The translations under genes and the position numbers were made by a program. Below the pieces are notes generated by a model, which ran no database searches, had not been told where the DNA came from, and worked only from the letters and a program-made list of their open reading frames with translations. Positions 49,769 through 58,754 of a DNA stretch of 64,000 nucleotides are shown here, in pieces (position 1 is the stretch's first letter; every line of letters starts with the position of its first letter). The stretch is from Novosphingobium sp. B 225 (lineage in GTDB: Bacteria > Pseudomonadota > Alphaproteobacteria > Sphingomonadales > Sphingomonadaceae): assembly GCF_002198665.1 (NCBI RefSeq), contig NZ_MWLM01000054.1, forward strand, positions 1-64,000. The letters run 5' to 3'.

Positions 49769-52060
49769 ATGACCAGATTTTCGCTCAAGCTGCTCGCTTG
49801 CACCGCATTGCTTACGCCGCAGATGGTTTGGGCCCAGGACGGAGCACCTGCCGAGGAAGCAGGCGGGCTTGAAGAAATCGTGGTCACCGCGCAGAAGCGC
49901 GAGGAAGGTCTTTCGCGCGTGCCGATCTCGATCGCGGCGGTGAGCGGAGATGCCATCGCCGAAAAGGGCACGGCCAACCTTGAGCAGCTGTCCTCGACGG
50001 TTCCCAACCTGCGCATCACCCAGACCGGGATCGCCAACCGCATCGCGATCCGCGGCATCTCTTCGGGCGACAACAAGGGCTTCGAGCAGTCGGCGGCGAT
50101 GTTTGTCGATGGCGTCTACTATGGCCGTGACCAGCTGGTCCGCATGCCGATCGTCGATGTCCAGCGCGTCGAAGTGCTGCGCGGCCCGCAGCCGACCCTG
50201 TTCGGCAAGAACGCCATCGCCGGCGCGATCAGCATCATCAACCGCAAGCCGACCGACGAATTCGGGGGGTCGCTCAATGCCTCTTACGAATTCGAACACA
50301 AGGAGGCCCAGGTTACCGGCGTGATCAACGTGCCGATGGGTGACAAGGCCGGGATGCGCCTGGTGGGCTATCACCGGAGCATGGACGGTTACATGTTCAA
50401 CACCACGTTGAATCGTGACGAACCGCATGTCGACACCACGTTCCTGCGCGGAACCTTTGCGCTGGACGACGGTCCGATATCGGCGACGCTCAAGCTTGAA
50501 TATGCCGATTTCAAGGTGCTTGGCCAAGCGCGCGAGAACTTCAGCCCGCGCGGAACCTATAGCGTCTCACCGTTTTTCAGCGGCGTGGACACCGTGCTCG
50601 ACTGGAGAAGCCAGAACAATGGCTTTGACAGCAAGACCAAGATCTTCAACTCGACTCTCAACGTCGATGTCGGGATCGGCAGTCACACGCTCAATCTGAC
50701 TTCTGGCTATGTCCATTATTCGGCTGCGGAAATCCTCGACGTAGATTTCACCGCGCTGCCGATGCTCGACGGGACCAACCAGGACGAGAAGTATGACCAG
50801 CTTTCGCAGGAAGTGCGGCTGACCTCGCCTAATGAAGGCCCGCTGACCTACATTCTGGGTGGTTATTTCCAGACCTCGAAACTTTCGGCCAATGACACGA
50901 TTCAGCTGGGTTCGTTCTTTCAGGGGCTGAGCGGCCCGTTTGCCGCCTTCAGGCCTTTGGGTGATTCAAGGTCGGTTCGGGCCTTCCGGCAAACGTCGAC
51001 GCTGTGGTCGGGCTTTGCCCAGGCAACCTATGCCTTGACCGAGCAGCTTCGCCTGACCGCTGGCGTGCGCTTCAACCATGAAAGCAAGGACGGTTCGCGC
51101 AAGCTGGGGATCGTCGCCGGTTCGACCAACCTGTTCCCGATCACGACGATCAGGGCAGTGTGGGGGGCAGTGCGCGTGGCCGAGCATTCGCTTAGTGGCC
51201 GAATTTCGGAAGATTCGACCACTCCGATGGCGAATATCCAATATGATATCACCGATGAACTGATGGCCTATGCGTCTTATGCTCGCGGGGCGAAAGCAGG
51301 TGGTTTCGATATCCGTTCCAACGCCGCGCCGACGCATCCCACGTTCCCGGGCTCGTTCATCTTCCGTCCCGAAAAGGCTGACAGCTTTGAAGGTGGTTTG
51401 AAGTATCGCAGCCGCAACCTTTCGCTCGCGGTCAGCTATTACCATACCACCTACAAGGACTTGCAGACGAGCACCTTCGACGGCGGGATCGGGTTCAACG
51501 TGGACAACGCTTCGGCGGCAAAGGTGCAGGGCATCGAGGCCGAGGCGCGGGTGGCGATTGGTGATCATCTCCAGCTCAGCGGTGCGCTTGCCTATCTCGA
51601 TTTCAAGTACACCGACTGGCGGCGCGGGCAGTGCCCGTTCGGGCTTGCGGCCAATGTCCAGCCCGGAAACTTCTGCGACTATACCGGCACACGCGCCACC
51701 TTTGCCCCGAAATGGTCTGGTAATGCGGCTGCAGACTTCAACTATCCGGTCGGGACGAACATGAAAGTCTCGTTGAATATCAACGCGGACTTTTCCAGCG
51801 CCTATCGTTCGGGCAACGTGCTCGATCCGTTCACCGATCAGGCTGGCTTTGCCAGAATCGGCGCGCGCCTTGGGCTCGGCCATATCGATGACAACTGGGA
51901 AATCGCCCTGGTCGGCCGCAACCTGACCAACAAGCGGATCGTTCTGACATCAGGCCAGCTTCCGCTTTCGAACACGCTGACGGGCAATACCGGAACGGGT
52001 TATTCCGGGATCTTCGATCGTCCGCGCAACATTGCGGTGCAGTTCCAGGGCAAGTTCTGA
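49769..52060 (+). CDS. TonB-dependent outer-membrane receptor
   Basis: 763 residues. The signal peptide (MTRFSLKLLACTALLTPQMVWA) is followed by the TonB box EEIVVTAQKREE, plug domain (about 45-160, with RNAIAGAISIINRKP-type end) and a 22-strand barrel ending in Phe. This is the sphingomonad catabolic receptor type that takes up hydrophobic or aromatic compounds. The ATG at 49769 has GGGAGGGG. It is divergent from the oxygenase operon by 113 bases, so it likely imports that operon's substrate. Confidence 0.93.
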   Translation: MTRFSLKLLACTALLTPQMVWAQDGAPAEEAGGLEEIVVTAQKREEGLSRVPISIAAVSGDAIAEKGTANLEQLSSTVPNLRITQTGIANRIAIRGISSGDNKGFEQSAAMFVDGVYYGRDQLVRMPIVDVQRVEVLRGPQPTLFGKNAIAGAISIINRKPTDEFGGSLNASYEFEHKEAQVTGVINVPMGDKAGMRLVGYHRSMDGYMFNTTLNRDEPHVDTTFLRGTFALDDGPISATLKLEYADFKVLGQARENFSPRGTYSVSPFFSGVDTVLDWRSQNNGFDSKTKIFNSTLNVDVGIGSHTLNLTSGYVHYSAAEILDVDFTALPMLDGTNQDEKYDQLSQEVRLTSPNEGPLTYILGGYFQTSKLSANDTIQLGSFFQGLSGPFAAFRPLGDSRSVRAFRQTSTLWSGFAQATYALTEQLRLTAGVRFNHESKDGSRKLGIVAGSTNLFPITTIRAVWGAVRVAEHSLSGRISEDSTTPMANIQYDITDELMAYASYARGAKAGGFDIRSNAAPTHPTFPGSFIFRPEKADSFEGGLKYRSRNLSLAVSYYHTTYKDLQTSTFDGGIGFNVDNASAAKVQGIEAEARVAIGDHLQLSGALAYLDFKYTDWRRGQCPFGLAANVQPGNFCDYTGTRATFAPKWSGNAAADFNYPVGTNMKVSLNINADFSSAYRSGNVLDPFTDQAGFARIGARLGLGHIDDNWEIALVGRNLTNKRIVLTSGQLPLSNTLTGNTGTGYSGIFDRPRNIAVQFQGKF

Positions 52061-52068
52061 GCCTGGCC

Positions 52069-53376
52069 GTGCGCCGCACCGCTGCTCTCTTGGTCGGTGC
52101 CCTGCTGCTGACCTGCGCTTCGGCGCAGGCGCAGCAGGCCCCGTCAAGCCCTGCCGATAGCGATCCGGTCAAACTGGGCTGGATGCAAGGCAGTCCGCCC
52201 CCGCCAGAGAAACGCATCCTGTTTCGCGATGGCAGCTTTTTTACCTTCCCCAGGTTGCGCTGGTCGTTCGCGCATATCCGCGAACTCATGCCAACTGCGG
52301 CGATCGCGCGGGGGCCGGGCTCGGTGTCCCCGTTGCCAAAGGCACTGCGCAAGGATCTCGATGGCGTAACCTTCACGCCGCTCGGCGGTGGTGCCGCGAT
52401 GAGCTGGTCGCAGGCCTATGAAGCCGTTTATGGCGACGCGGTGCTGATCCTCCACAAGGGCAGGATCGTCTACGAACGCTACAACGGCGTGATGGGGCCG
52501 GACCAGCCGCATATCGCATTTTCGGTCACCAAGAGCTATTTCGGCACGCTGGCCGAGATGCTGATTGCCGAAGGCAAGCTTGATGAAACCGCGCTGGTAT
52601 CGCGCTACATCCCCGAACTCAGCGGCAGCGGTTTTGGTGATGCAACGGTGCGTCAGGTGCTCGACATGACAACCGGTCTCGCCTTTTCCGAAGACTATAC
52701 AAATCCGGATGCTGACATCGCGAAATTCTCGCTGGCGGTTGGTGCAGGCCCCGCGCCGCCAGGATATGCCGGTCCGCGCGCGGCCTATGACTATTTGCCG
52801 ACCGTGCCCAAAAAAGGGGCGCACGGCGAAGGCTTTACCTACCGATCGGTCAACACCGAAGTGGTCGGCTGGCTGATCGCCAAGATTACCGGCAAGCTGC
52901 CACACGTCGTGCTTAGCGAACGCATCTGGTCAAGAATGGGAATGGAGCATGACGCTTCGATCATCGTCGACAGCGCGGGCACGCCGTTTACCGCAGGCGG
53001 CCTCAACCTTACCTTGCGTGACATGGCCCGCTTTGGCGAAATGATCCGCCGCGGCGGGCGGTTTAACGGACAGCAGATCGTTCCGGCTGCGGTGATCGCC
53101 AAGATCCGGACCGGCGGCAGCCCAGGCGATTTCGCCAAGGCCGGGTACAAGCTGCTTCCGGGCTGGAGCTACAAGAGCCAGTGGTGGATCTCTCACAATG
53201 CCCACGGCGCGTTCAATGCCCGCGGGGTGCATGGCCAGACGATCTACATCGATCCGACTGCGGAAATGGTGATCGTCCGTTTCGCATCGAACCCGCGTGC
53301 AACGAACAGCAGTTTTGACGGTATCTCGCTGCCTGCCTATCAGGCCATCGCGGAGCGATTGATGGGCGGAAAGTGA
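52069..53376 (+). CDS. Serine hydrolase (class C beta-lactamase fold), exported
   Basis: 435 residues, GTG start eight bases after the receptor stop. Signal peptide (MRRTAALLVGALLLTCASAQA). The catalytic SxxK is FSVTKSYFG, the Tyr motif YRSVNTE, and a late HGQ (GVHGQTIY) takes the KTG place, as in esterase-type members such as EstB and 6-aminohexanoate-dimer hydrolase. It probably cleaves an ester or amide of the imported compound in the periplasm. Classical beta-lactamase activity is unlikely. Confidence 0.88.
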   Translation: MRRTAALLVGALLLTCASAQAQQAPSSPADSDPVKLGWMQGSPPPPEKRILFRDGSFFTFPRLRWSFAHIRELMPTAAIARGPGSVSPLPKALRKDLDGVTFTPLGGGAAMSWSQAYEAVYGDAVLILHKGRIVYERYNGVMGPDQPHIAFSVTKSYFGTLAEMLIAEGKLDETALVSRYIPELSGSGFGDATVRQVLDMTTGLAFSEDYTNPDADIAKFSLAVGAGPAPPGYAGPRAAYDYLPTVPKKGAHGEGFTYRSVNTEVVGWLIAKITGKLPHVVLSERIWSRMGMEHDASIIVDSAGTPFTAGGLNLTLRDMARFGEMIRRGGRFNGQQIVPAAVIAKIRTGGSPGDFAKAGYKLLPGWSYKSQWWISHNAHGAFNARGVHGQTIYIDPTAEMVIVRFASNPRATNSSFDGISLPAYQAIAERLMGGK

Positions 53377-54281
53377 AGCACGAAACCATCAGGGCCTGCT
53401 CGATCTGGCGCGCGCTCGACGTGGTCGGCGACGTGGCGGTGCTCCTGATCCTTGAGCAGGCGTTTCTCGGCCGGCACCGGTTCGACGATTTCGTCAAGCA
53501 GACCGGGCTGGCGCGTTCGGTCGTGAGCGGCCGACTGGCCAAACTGGTCGAGGCCGGAGTGCTGCGCAAGGCGGCGCAGCGGCAGGCCGGTTATGCCTTG
53601 ACCGAAAAGGGCCGCGGTCTGTTTCCGGTCGCGCTGATGATCCTGCGCTGGCAGCACCGCTGGGAACCGGGCGAACGCGGCTTTTCGGTACGGCTGGTCC
53701 ATCGCGGCTGCGGCCAGGCGATGGAGCCGGTCCCGCATTGCGCCGCTTGCCAGACAGAGATCGATCCACGCGCGGTTGATTGGGCTCCGGGGCCCGGCCT
53801 AGCCCAGGTCACCCCGGTCTATACCCGCCGCCGCCAGCAAACCGCCGCGGCCAGCGCCAAACGCGGCAACCAGACCATGGTCGATTCAGTCATCGAACTG
53901 TTCGGCGATCGCTGGGCGACGCTGGTGGTGCGCGCCTGCTTCACCGGGATCCACCGCTTTGACGATATTCAGCGCGACACGCTGATGGCCACCAACATCC
54001 TGTCTGGCCGGATCGAGCAATTGCTTGCTCAGCGGATCATCAAGGCGGTGCCCTATTCCGCGCATCAGGACCGGTTTGAGTATCGCCTGACCGAAAAGGG
54101 GCGCGACCTCTATCCTGTGCTGCTTGCCCTGCTGCAATGGGGCGACCGCTGGTTTGCCGACGAGCAGGGGCCACCCTTGCTCCTGACCCATCGCAATTGT
54201 GGGCAGCCGCTGGGCCTGCAGCCCAAGTGCAGTGCTTGCGCGGCCGGTCTGGACATCCGGAATACCGCGTTCGAACTTTGA
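53373..54281 (+). CDS. Tandem HxlR-type regulator
   Basis: 302 residues formed by two complete HxlR winged-helix units: residues 1-125 (RACSIWRALDVVGDVAVLLIL, RFDDFVKQTGLARSVVSGRL) and 165-302 (IELFGDRWATLVVRACFTG, RFDDIQRDTLMATNILSGRI). Each ends in a Cys group, CGQAMEPVPHCAAC and CGQPLGLQPKCSAC, which may bind zinc. Ordinary HxlR proteins have one unit and dimerise; this one carries the dimer in one chain. The GTG overlaps the hydrolase stop, so it is in the receptor operon. Confidence 0.9.
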   Translation: MKHETIRACSIWRALDVVGDVAVLLILEQAFLGRHRFDDFVKQTGLARSVVSGRLAKLVEAGVLRKAAQRQAGYALTEKGRGLFPVALMILRWQHRWEPGERGFSVRLVHRGCGQAMEPVPHCAACQTEIDPRAVDWAPGPGLAQVTPVYTRRRQQTAAASAKRGNQTMVDSVIELFGDRWATLVVRACFTGIHRFDDIQRDTLMATNILSGRIEQLLAQRIIKAVPYSAHQDRFEYRLTEKGRDLYPVLLALLQWGDRWFADEQGPPLLLTHRNCGQPLGLQPKCSACAAGLDIRNTAFEL

Positions 54282-54356
54282 TCGGGGTCTGTGACCTAGA
54301 CCCGACCGGATCGTCCGAAAGCTATGCGAAAGCCGTGCCGGCGGCGCTCAGCCCCT

Positions 54357-55253
54357 TCACGCCCTGACCACTTTCAGGATGCAGTCAACGAAGCCTTGCG
54401 GATCATTCTCCTGAATGAAGTGACCGCCCTTCAGTGTGCAATGCGGTTGGCCCTTGGTGCCGGGAACACGCCCGATGAAGCGCGCTTCGCCGCCGCGCGT
54501 GACCGGATCACCATCGCTGAAACAGCACAGGAACGGCTTGTCCCACTGTTCAAACACTTGCCAGGCGCGCTTCTGATCGGGCACCGCGACGTTGTTCTCG
54601 AACGGCACGAAGCTGGGAAAAATCCGCGCCCCGGCTTTATAGCTGCTGTCGGGGAACGGCGCGTCATAGGCGGCAATTTCCGCCGGGCTGAGCGCGCGCT
54701 TGGCCCCGGCGTTGACGATCCGGCCGATCGGAAACACCGGGCTCCATTTGGAGAACGCGCGCCAGATCGCAAAGGCGCGCGGCGGGGTTCCGCCTTCGGG
54801 CAGGCCGCCGTTGGAGAGCACCACCCCGGCGAACCGGTCCGGCATTTCGGCAACCAGCCTGAGCCCGATCAGCGAACCCCAATCCTGGCACGCCAGCGTC
54901 ATCCGCGTCAGGTCCAGCGCTTCGGCCCACTGGCGCATCCAGCCGACGTGGCGGGCATAGCTGTAATCGGCTTTCCTGCTGAGCTTGTCCGACTTGCCGA
55001 ACCCGATCAGGTCAGGCGCTACCACCCGGAATCCTGCCGCGACCACCGGTGCGATCATCTTGCGATAGAGGTAGCACCAGCTCGGCTCGCCATGCATCAT
55101 CAGCACAACCGGCGCGTCGCGCGGCCCTTCATCCAGATAGTGGACCCGCAACCTGGTTCCATCATCCGGATCGGTGATTTCCAGATAGTGCGGCGCGAAC
55201 GGAAAATCAGCGATCCCGGCAAAGGCCGCATCGGGGGTGCGCAGGACTTTCAT
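54357..55253 (-). CDS. dhmA: Haloalkane dehalogenase (HLD-I type)
   Basis: 298 residues, alpha/beta hydrolase. The oxyanion region [13 protein letters not shown] and the nucleophile Asp124 with the halide Trp in CQDWGSLIG are typical of subfamily I dehalogenases. The likely acid is Asp249 (SDGDPVTRG) and the base His278 (GGHFIQEN). It hydrolyses haloalkanes to alcohols. The true substrate may not be halogenated. A perfect operator-like palindrome lies 24-44 bases before the ATG, and a TetR gene is just upstream on the same strand. Confidence 0.92.
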   Translation of the reverse strand: MKVLRTPDAAFAGIADFPFAPHYLEITDPDDGTRLRVHYLDEGPRDAPVVLMMHGEPSWCYLYRKMIAPVVAAGFRVVAPDLIGFGKSDKLSRKADYSYARHVGWMRQWAEALDLTRMTLACQDWGSLIGLRLVAEMPDRFAGVVLSNGGLPEGGTPPRAFAIWRAFSKWSPVFPIGRIVNAGAKRALSPAEIAAYDAPFPDSSYKAGARIFPSFVPFENNVAVPDQKRAWQVFEQWDKPFLCCFSDGDPVTRGGEARFIGRVPGTKGQPHCTLKGGHFIQENDPQGFVDCILKVVRA

Positions 55254-55276
55254 GGGATGCTCCGTCGGTTCAATAA

Positions 55277-55297
55277 TATGGCACGATAACTGCCATA
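55277..55297. promoter_or_regulatory. Operator-like palindrome before dhmA
   Basis: TATGGCA-CGATAAC-TGCCATA, seven-bp perfect arms with a seven-base spacer. It lies between dhmA and the TetR gene, and a related site precedes the TetR gene. A TetR operator is the simplest reading. Confidence 0.65.
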
Positions 55298-55311
55298 AGG
55301 TCGATCAGGGG

Positions 55312-55932
55312 TCAATCGCCGGGGAGTTCCGCCAAAGCGGCACCCAGCAGGCGGCGGACCACGTCTTTGGCCGCTGCAACCGGCAGCTCCTGATCATGGC
55401 GCAGCAGGCGCCAGGTCTGAAAGCTGAGGATCACGTTCAGCCCGCGTGCCCCGGCGGCATCAGCCCGGACTGCTTCGGGCAGATGCGCCTCGATCGATTC
55501 GCTCTCAAAACGCAGCATCCGGCGATAGTCGTGCATCAGATAAGGCGATTCAAAGCGCCGAAGATTGGCCGAAATGCGATAGGGCATGATCGTTTCGAAC
55601 ACCTTGGCCCGGCGTTCCGCTAAATCGAAGACTTTCTCCTTCCAGGTCGCGCCGCCTGGCGGCTGGAGCAAGATCGGCAGGATCCGTGCCTCGATCACTT
55701 CCCCCATTTCGCGGTATAGCGCGTCCATATCCTCAAAATGCCGGAATACCGACCGCAGGCCAACCCCGGCCACTTCCGCAACCCGGGCCGCGCTGGGCGA
55801 AACATCACCTTTACCGACCAGATCGAGCAAGGCGGCGACAATCTTTGACCGGCTGGAGCGGCTGCGTTCGCGGCGGCCATCACCAAGCGGGGCTTGCTTT
55901 GACAAGGCAGGGGGAAGTTTCGTTGCAGCCAT
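55312..55932 (-). CDS. TetR-family regulator
   Basis: 206 residues from MAATKLPPAL. The HTH lies near residues 30-75 (RSKIVAALLDLVGKGDVSPSAARVAEVAGVGLRSVFRHFEDMDALYREM, a TetR pattern with FRHF where most have YYHF). The C-terminal ligand domain is helical and unclassified. A longer start at 56004 would place the coding region across the operator-like site at 55995-56015, so the shorter one is preferred. It probably represses dhmA and the divergent sulfatase operon. Confidence 0.88.
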   Translation of the reverse strand: MAATKLPPALSKQAPLGDGRRERSRSSRSKIVAALLDLVGKGDVSPSAARVAEVAGVGLRSVFRHFEDMDALYREMGEVIEARILPILLQPPGGATWKEKVFDLAERRAKVFETIMPYRISANLRRFESPYLMHDYRRMLRFESESIEAHLPEAVRADAAGARGLNVILSFQTWRLLRHDQELPVAAAKDVVRRLLGAALAELPGD

Positions 55933-55994
55933 CGCCGGTTTGATCACCGCACATGCACCTTCGGGCTGAGATTGATTGACCAATGTCGCTAGAT

Positions 55995-56015
55995 TATGGC
56001 ACAACCAATGTCAAT
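55995..56015. promoter_or_regulatory. Second, imperfect TetR-type site
   Basis: TATGGCA-CAACCAA-TGTCAAT: the left half is identical to the dhmA site and the spacing is the same, with a degenerate right half. It sits between the TetR gene and the divergent membrane-protein gene at 56042. Confidence 0.5.
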
Positions 56016-56041
56016 TGAGTCGGGAATGGGGAGTGGGCGGG

Positions 56042-56671
56042 ATGACGCCGTGGATGATCTGGATCGCAGCATTGGCCGCCTATGTCCTGTTTCGGCTGTG
56101 GTATGACAATTGGTCAGGTCCGCTCAAACCGGCTGAAGTCGATGCCTTTCTGGCCAAAATGGCAGGCCGCTATGAAGGCACCGGCAACAGCCCGGGAATG
56201 ATGCGCGCATTTCTGGAAGCCGATGATGGCCGCGAATTCGTGATGCTCAATCTGGTCAAGGCGCAGATGGACCAGGTCAGGGATCCGGCCAGCGGCGAAA
56301 TGATCCAGGGGTTCGAACTGCTCAAACGCTATTCCAAGCGCTTCATGCCCGTGCTGTTCCGCAATGGCGGCCACCCCGGGATGGTTGGCCGCAAGGTTGG
56401 CGGCTATGTTGATGCCTGGAATACCGAGCCCGATCCCGGCTGGACGATCTTCGGCCTGATGCGATACCGCAGCCGCCGGGACATGATGAAGCTGGCGCTG
56501 GACCCGTCGTTCATGGATGCCCACCCGGAAAAGATACTGGGCACGCTGGCCACCTTTTCCTTCCCGACCCAGCGGGTGGTTTCGTTCTATGTCAGTCCGC
56601 GCGTAACCGTGGCGCTGGCGCTGGCGCTGGCCGCCGCGCTGGGCCACCTGGCATTGCTGACATTCAGTTGA
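56042..56671 (+). CDS. Membrane protein with DUF1330/EthD-like core, unknown
   Basis: 209 residues, one N-terminal membrane helix (TPWMIWIAALAAYVLFRLW) and one at the C-terminus, enclosing a soluble domain (residues 25-185). That domain has REFVMLNLVKAQM, DAWNTEPDPGWTIFGLMRYRSRRDMMKL and HPEKILGTLATFSFPTQRVVSF, a texture like dimeric alpha/beta barrels of the DUF1330 or EthD kind. ATG at 56042 with GGAG upstream. First gene of a three-gene overlapping set with a sulfatase. Function unknown. Confidence 0.75.
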   Translation: MTPWMIWIAALAAYVLFRLWYDNWSGPLKPAEVDAFLAKMAGRYEGTGNSPGMMRAFLEADDGREFVMLNLVKAQMDQVRDPASGEMIQGFELLKRYSKRFMPVLFRNGGHPGMVGRKVGGYVDAWNTEPDPGWTIFGLMRYRSRRDMMKLALDPSFMDAHPEKILGTLATFSFPTQRVVSFYVSPRVTVALALALAAALGHLALLTFS

Positions 56672-57126
56672 TGACCGCGCTGCTGCCACCCGGCACCAAC
56701 CGCCAGTATCACGGCTCGCGTTATGCAGCCTGGTTTCTGGCGCTCTACGGGATCGGCTGGACCGTGCCGGGGATGATCCACAGCTTCCTGCCCGATGGCG
56801 GTGCGGGCACGATTGCCGGGCTCGACCTTAGTCACAATCGCGGGTTGATTCTGGGCCTGTTTGCCTGGGCTGGCGCGACGCAGATTGCCCACGGCATTGT
56901 GACGCTGATTGTCGCTCTGTTCTATCGCTCGCTGGTGCCGCTATTCCTTTTGGTCAGCCTGCTGGAACGCAGCTTGCTGAGCTGGTCGGCCTGGATTGGC
57001 GCAGGGAAAGCCGGTGGTCACCATCCGCCCGAACACTATGCCAGCCTGGTTCTGGTGCCGGTGATCCTGCTGTTCCTGGCGCTCGCCCTGCGGCCTGCCG
57101 CAAATCAATCCAGAGGCCTGCAATGA
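56671..57126 (+). CDS. Four-helix membrane protein, unknown
   Basis: 151 residues with about four membrane helices and a His-rich loop (GAGKAGGHHPPEHY). The ATG overlaps the previous stop (TGATG) and the stop overlaps the sulfatase ATG (ATGA), so all three are translated together. It has a DoxX-like size, but no DoxX motif is certain. Possibly involved in handling the sulfatase substrate or in its maturation. Confidence 0.7.
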   Translation: MTALLPPGTNRQYHGSRYAAWFLALYGIGWTVPGMIHSFLPDGGAGTIAGLDLSHNRGLILGLFAWAGATQIAHGIVTLIVALFYRSLVPLFLLVSLLERSLLSWSAWIGAGKAGGHHPPEHYASLVLVPVILLFLALALRPAANQSRGLQ

Positions 57127-58754
57127 CCCGCAAGCTGAAATGGCTCGGCGCGGCAGCGCTGGTGATCGGCGCGGGCTATCTCGGCCTGCAGAAATACGGG
57201 ATCTACATTCCTGGCAAGCTTGCGGAACTGCGTGAACCGATTGCGGAAAACCATCCGGTTGCCTGGGCGCGCGGCCCGGCCCAGCCGCCGCGTGGTGAAC
57301 GTCCGCCCAATGTGATCCTGATTGTCGCAGACGATCTGGGGATGAACGACATCTCGCTCTATGGCGGCGGCGTGGCTGGTGGGGCGGTGCCGACGCCCAA
57401 TATCGATTCCATCGCCAGACAGGGCGTCAGCTTTGCCAACGGCTATGCCGCCAATGCCACCTGCTCGCCATCGCGCGCAGCCCTGATGACCGGGCGTTAC
57501 CCGACCCGCTTTGGCTTTGAATTCACCGCCGTCCCGGCCGCTTTCGTGGGCAATATGGCGCATGCCGGCACCAATCAGCTCTATCCGGCGATCTATCACA
57601 AGGAACTCAACCACGATCTGCCCGCCTATGCCGATATGGGCGTGCCGCATGATCAGATCATGCTGCCTGAAATCCTGAAGCCGCGCGGATATCACACGGT
57701 CCACATTGGCAAATGGCATCTGGGTGAAGCCCAGCCGCTGCGCCCGACCTCGCAGGGGTTTGACGAAAGTCTGGGGCTGCGCGCAGGCGGCGGAATGTAC
57801 GCCGCCAAGGGCGATGGGCAGGTGGTTGACGCGAAGCTGCCGTGGGATCCGATCGACCGGTTCCTGTGGGCCAACCTGCCCTATTCGGTCCATTGGGGCG
57901 ATGATCAGCGGTTTCGACCCAAGGGCCATCTGACCGACTATTTCACCGACAATGCGATCGCTGCGATCGATGCCAACAAGAACCGCCCGTTCTTCATGTA
58001 CCTGGCCTATAATGCGCCGCACACTCCGTTGCAGGCGACCAGGGCAGACTATGATGCGCTGCCGCAGATCAAGGATCACACCCAGCGGGTTTACGGCGCG
58101 ATGATCCGCCAGCTGGACCGGCGGATCGGCGACGTGCTGCAGAAACTGAAGGATACCGGGATCGATCAGAACACGCTGGTGATCTTCACCAGCGACAATG
58201 GCGGGGCCTGGTATGCCGGGATACCCGATCTCAACAAGCCGTATCGCGGGTTCAAGGGAACCTTCTTTGAAGGCGGCATTCACGTGCCGTTGCTGATGCG
58301 CTGGCCGGGCCATATTGCTCCGGGAACGGTGCGCAGCGACACGGCCCAGCACCTTGACATGTTCGCCACGATTGCCGCAGCCGCAGGCGCACAGATGCCG
58401 GGTGACCGGGTGATGGACAGTTTCAACCTGCTGGGCAGCGGGCCCCGGCGCGATGTCACTTTCTGGCGTTCGGGCGATTACCGCGTGGTCCGCGCGGGTG
58501 ACTGGAAGCTGCAAGTGTCAAAGCGGCCGGACAAGGTCTGGCTGTTCAACCTTGCCAGCGATCCGACCGAGCAAGTCAATCTCGCCGGTCAGCAACCGGC
58601 GCGCGTTGCCCAGCTGCGCAAGTTGATCGAAGATCAGAATGCGCCGATGCCAAAGCCGCTCTGGCCCGGTTTGCTCGAAGCCCCGATCCGGATCGATGTT
58701 CCGCTCAATGCGCCGTGGCAGGGGGATCAGGAATATGTCTACTGGGCCAACTGA
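57123..58754 (+). CDS. Exported sulfatase
   Basis: 543 residues of the arylsulfatase family. The N-terminus is a signal anchor (KWLGAAALVIGAGYLGL). Metal residues appear in VILIVADDLGMNDISLYGGG, the formylglycine signature is CSPSRAALMTGRYPTRFG, then HIGKWHLGE and FTSDNGG. The Cys must be oxidised to formylglycine; no maturase gene is seen in the window. It cleaves a sulfate ester in the periplasm. Grouping with a dehalogenase suggests a regulon for substituted organic compounds. Confidence 0.93.
   Translation: MTRKLKWLGAAALVIGAGYLGLQKYGIYIPGKLAELREPIAENHPVAWARGPAQPPRGERPPNVILIVADDLGMNDISLYGGGVAGGAVPTPNIDSIARQGVSFANGYAANATCSPSRAALMTGRYPTRFGFEFTAVPAAFVGNMAHAGTNQLYPAIYHKELNHDLPAYADMGVPHDQIMLPEILKPRGYHTVHIGKWHLGEAQPLRPTSQGFDESLGLRAGGGMYAAKGDGQVVDAKLPWDPIDRFLWANLPYSVHWGDDQRFRPKGHLTDYFTDNAIAAIDANKNRPFFMYLAYNAPHTPLQATRADYDALPQIKDHTQRVYGAMIRQLDRRIGDVLQKLKDTGIDQNTLVIFTSDNGGAWYAGIPDLNKPYRGFKGTFFEGGIHVPLLMRWPGHIAPGTVRSDTAQHLDMFATIAAAAGAQMPGDRVMDSFNLLGSGPRRDVTFWRSGDYRVVRAGDWKLQVSKRPDKVWLFNLASDPTEQVNLAGQQPARVAQLRKLIEDQNAPMPKPLWPGLLEAPIRIDVPLNAPWQGDQEYVYWAN

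Noticed and set aside
52069-53376. An antibiotic-resistance class C beta-lactamase
   Set aside because: The fold matches, but the KTG motif is replaced by HGQ and the gene sits in a catabolic receptor operon, which favours an esterase.
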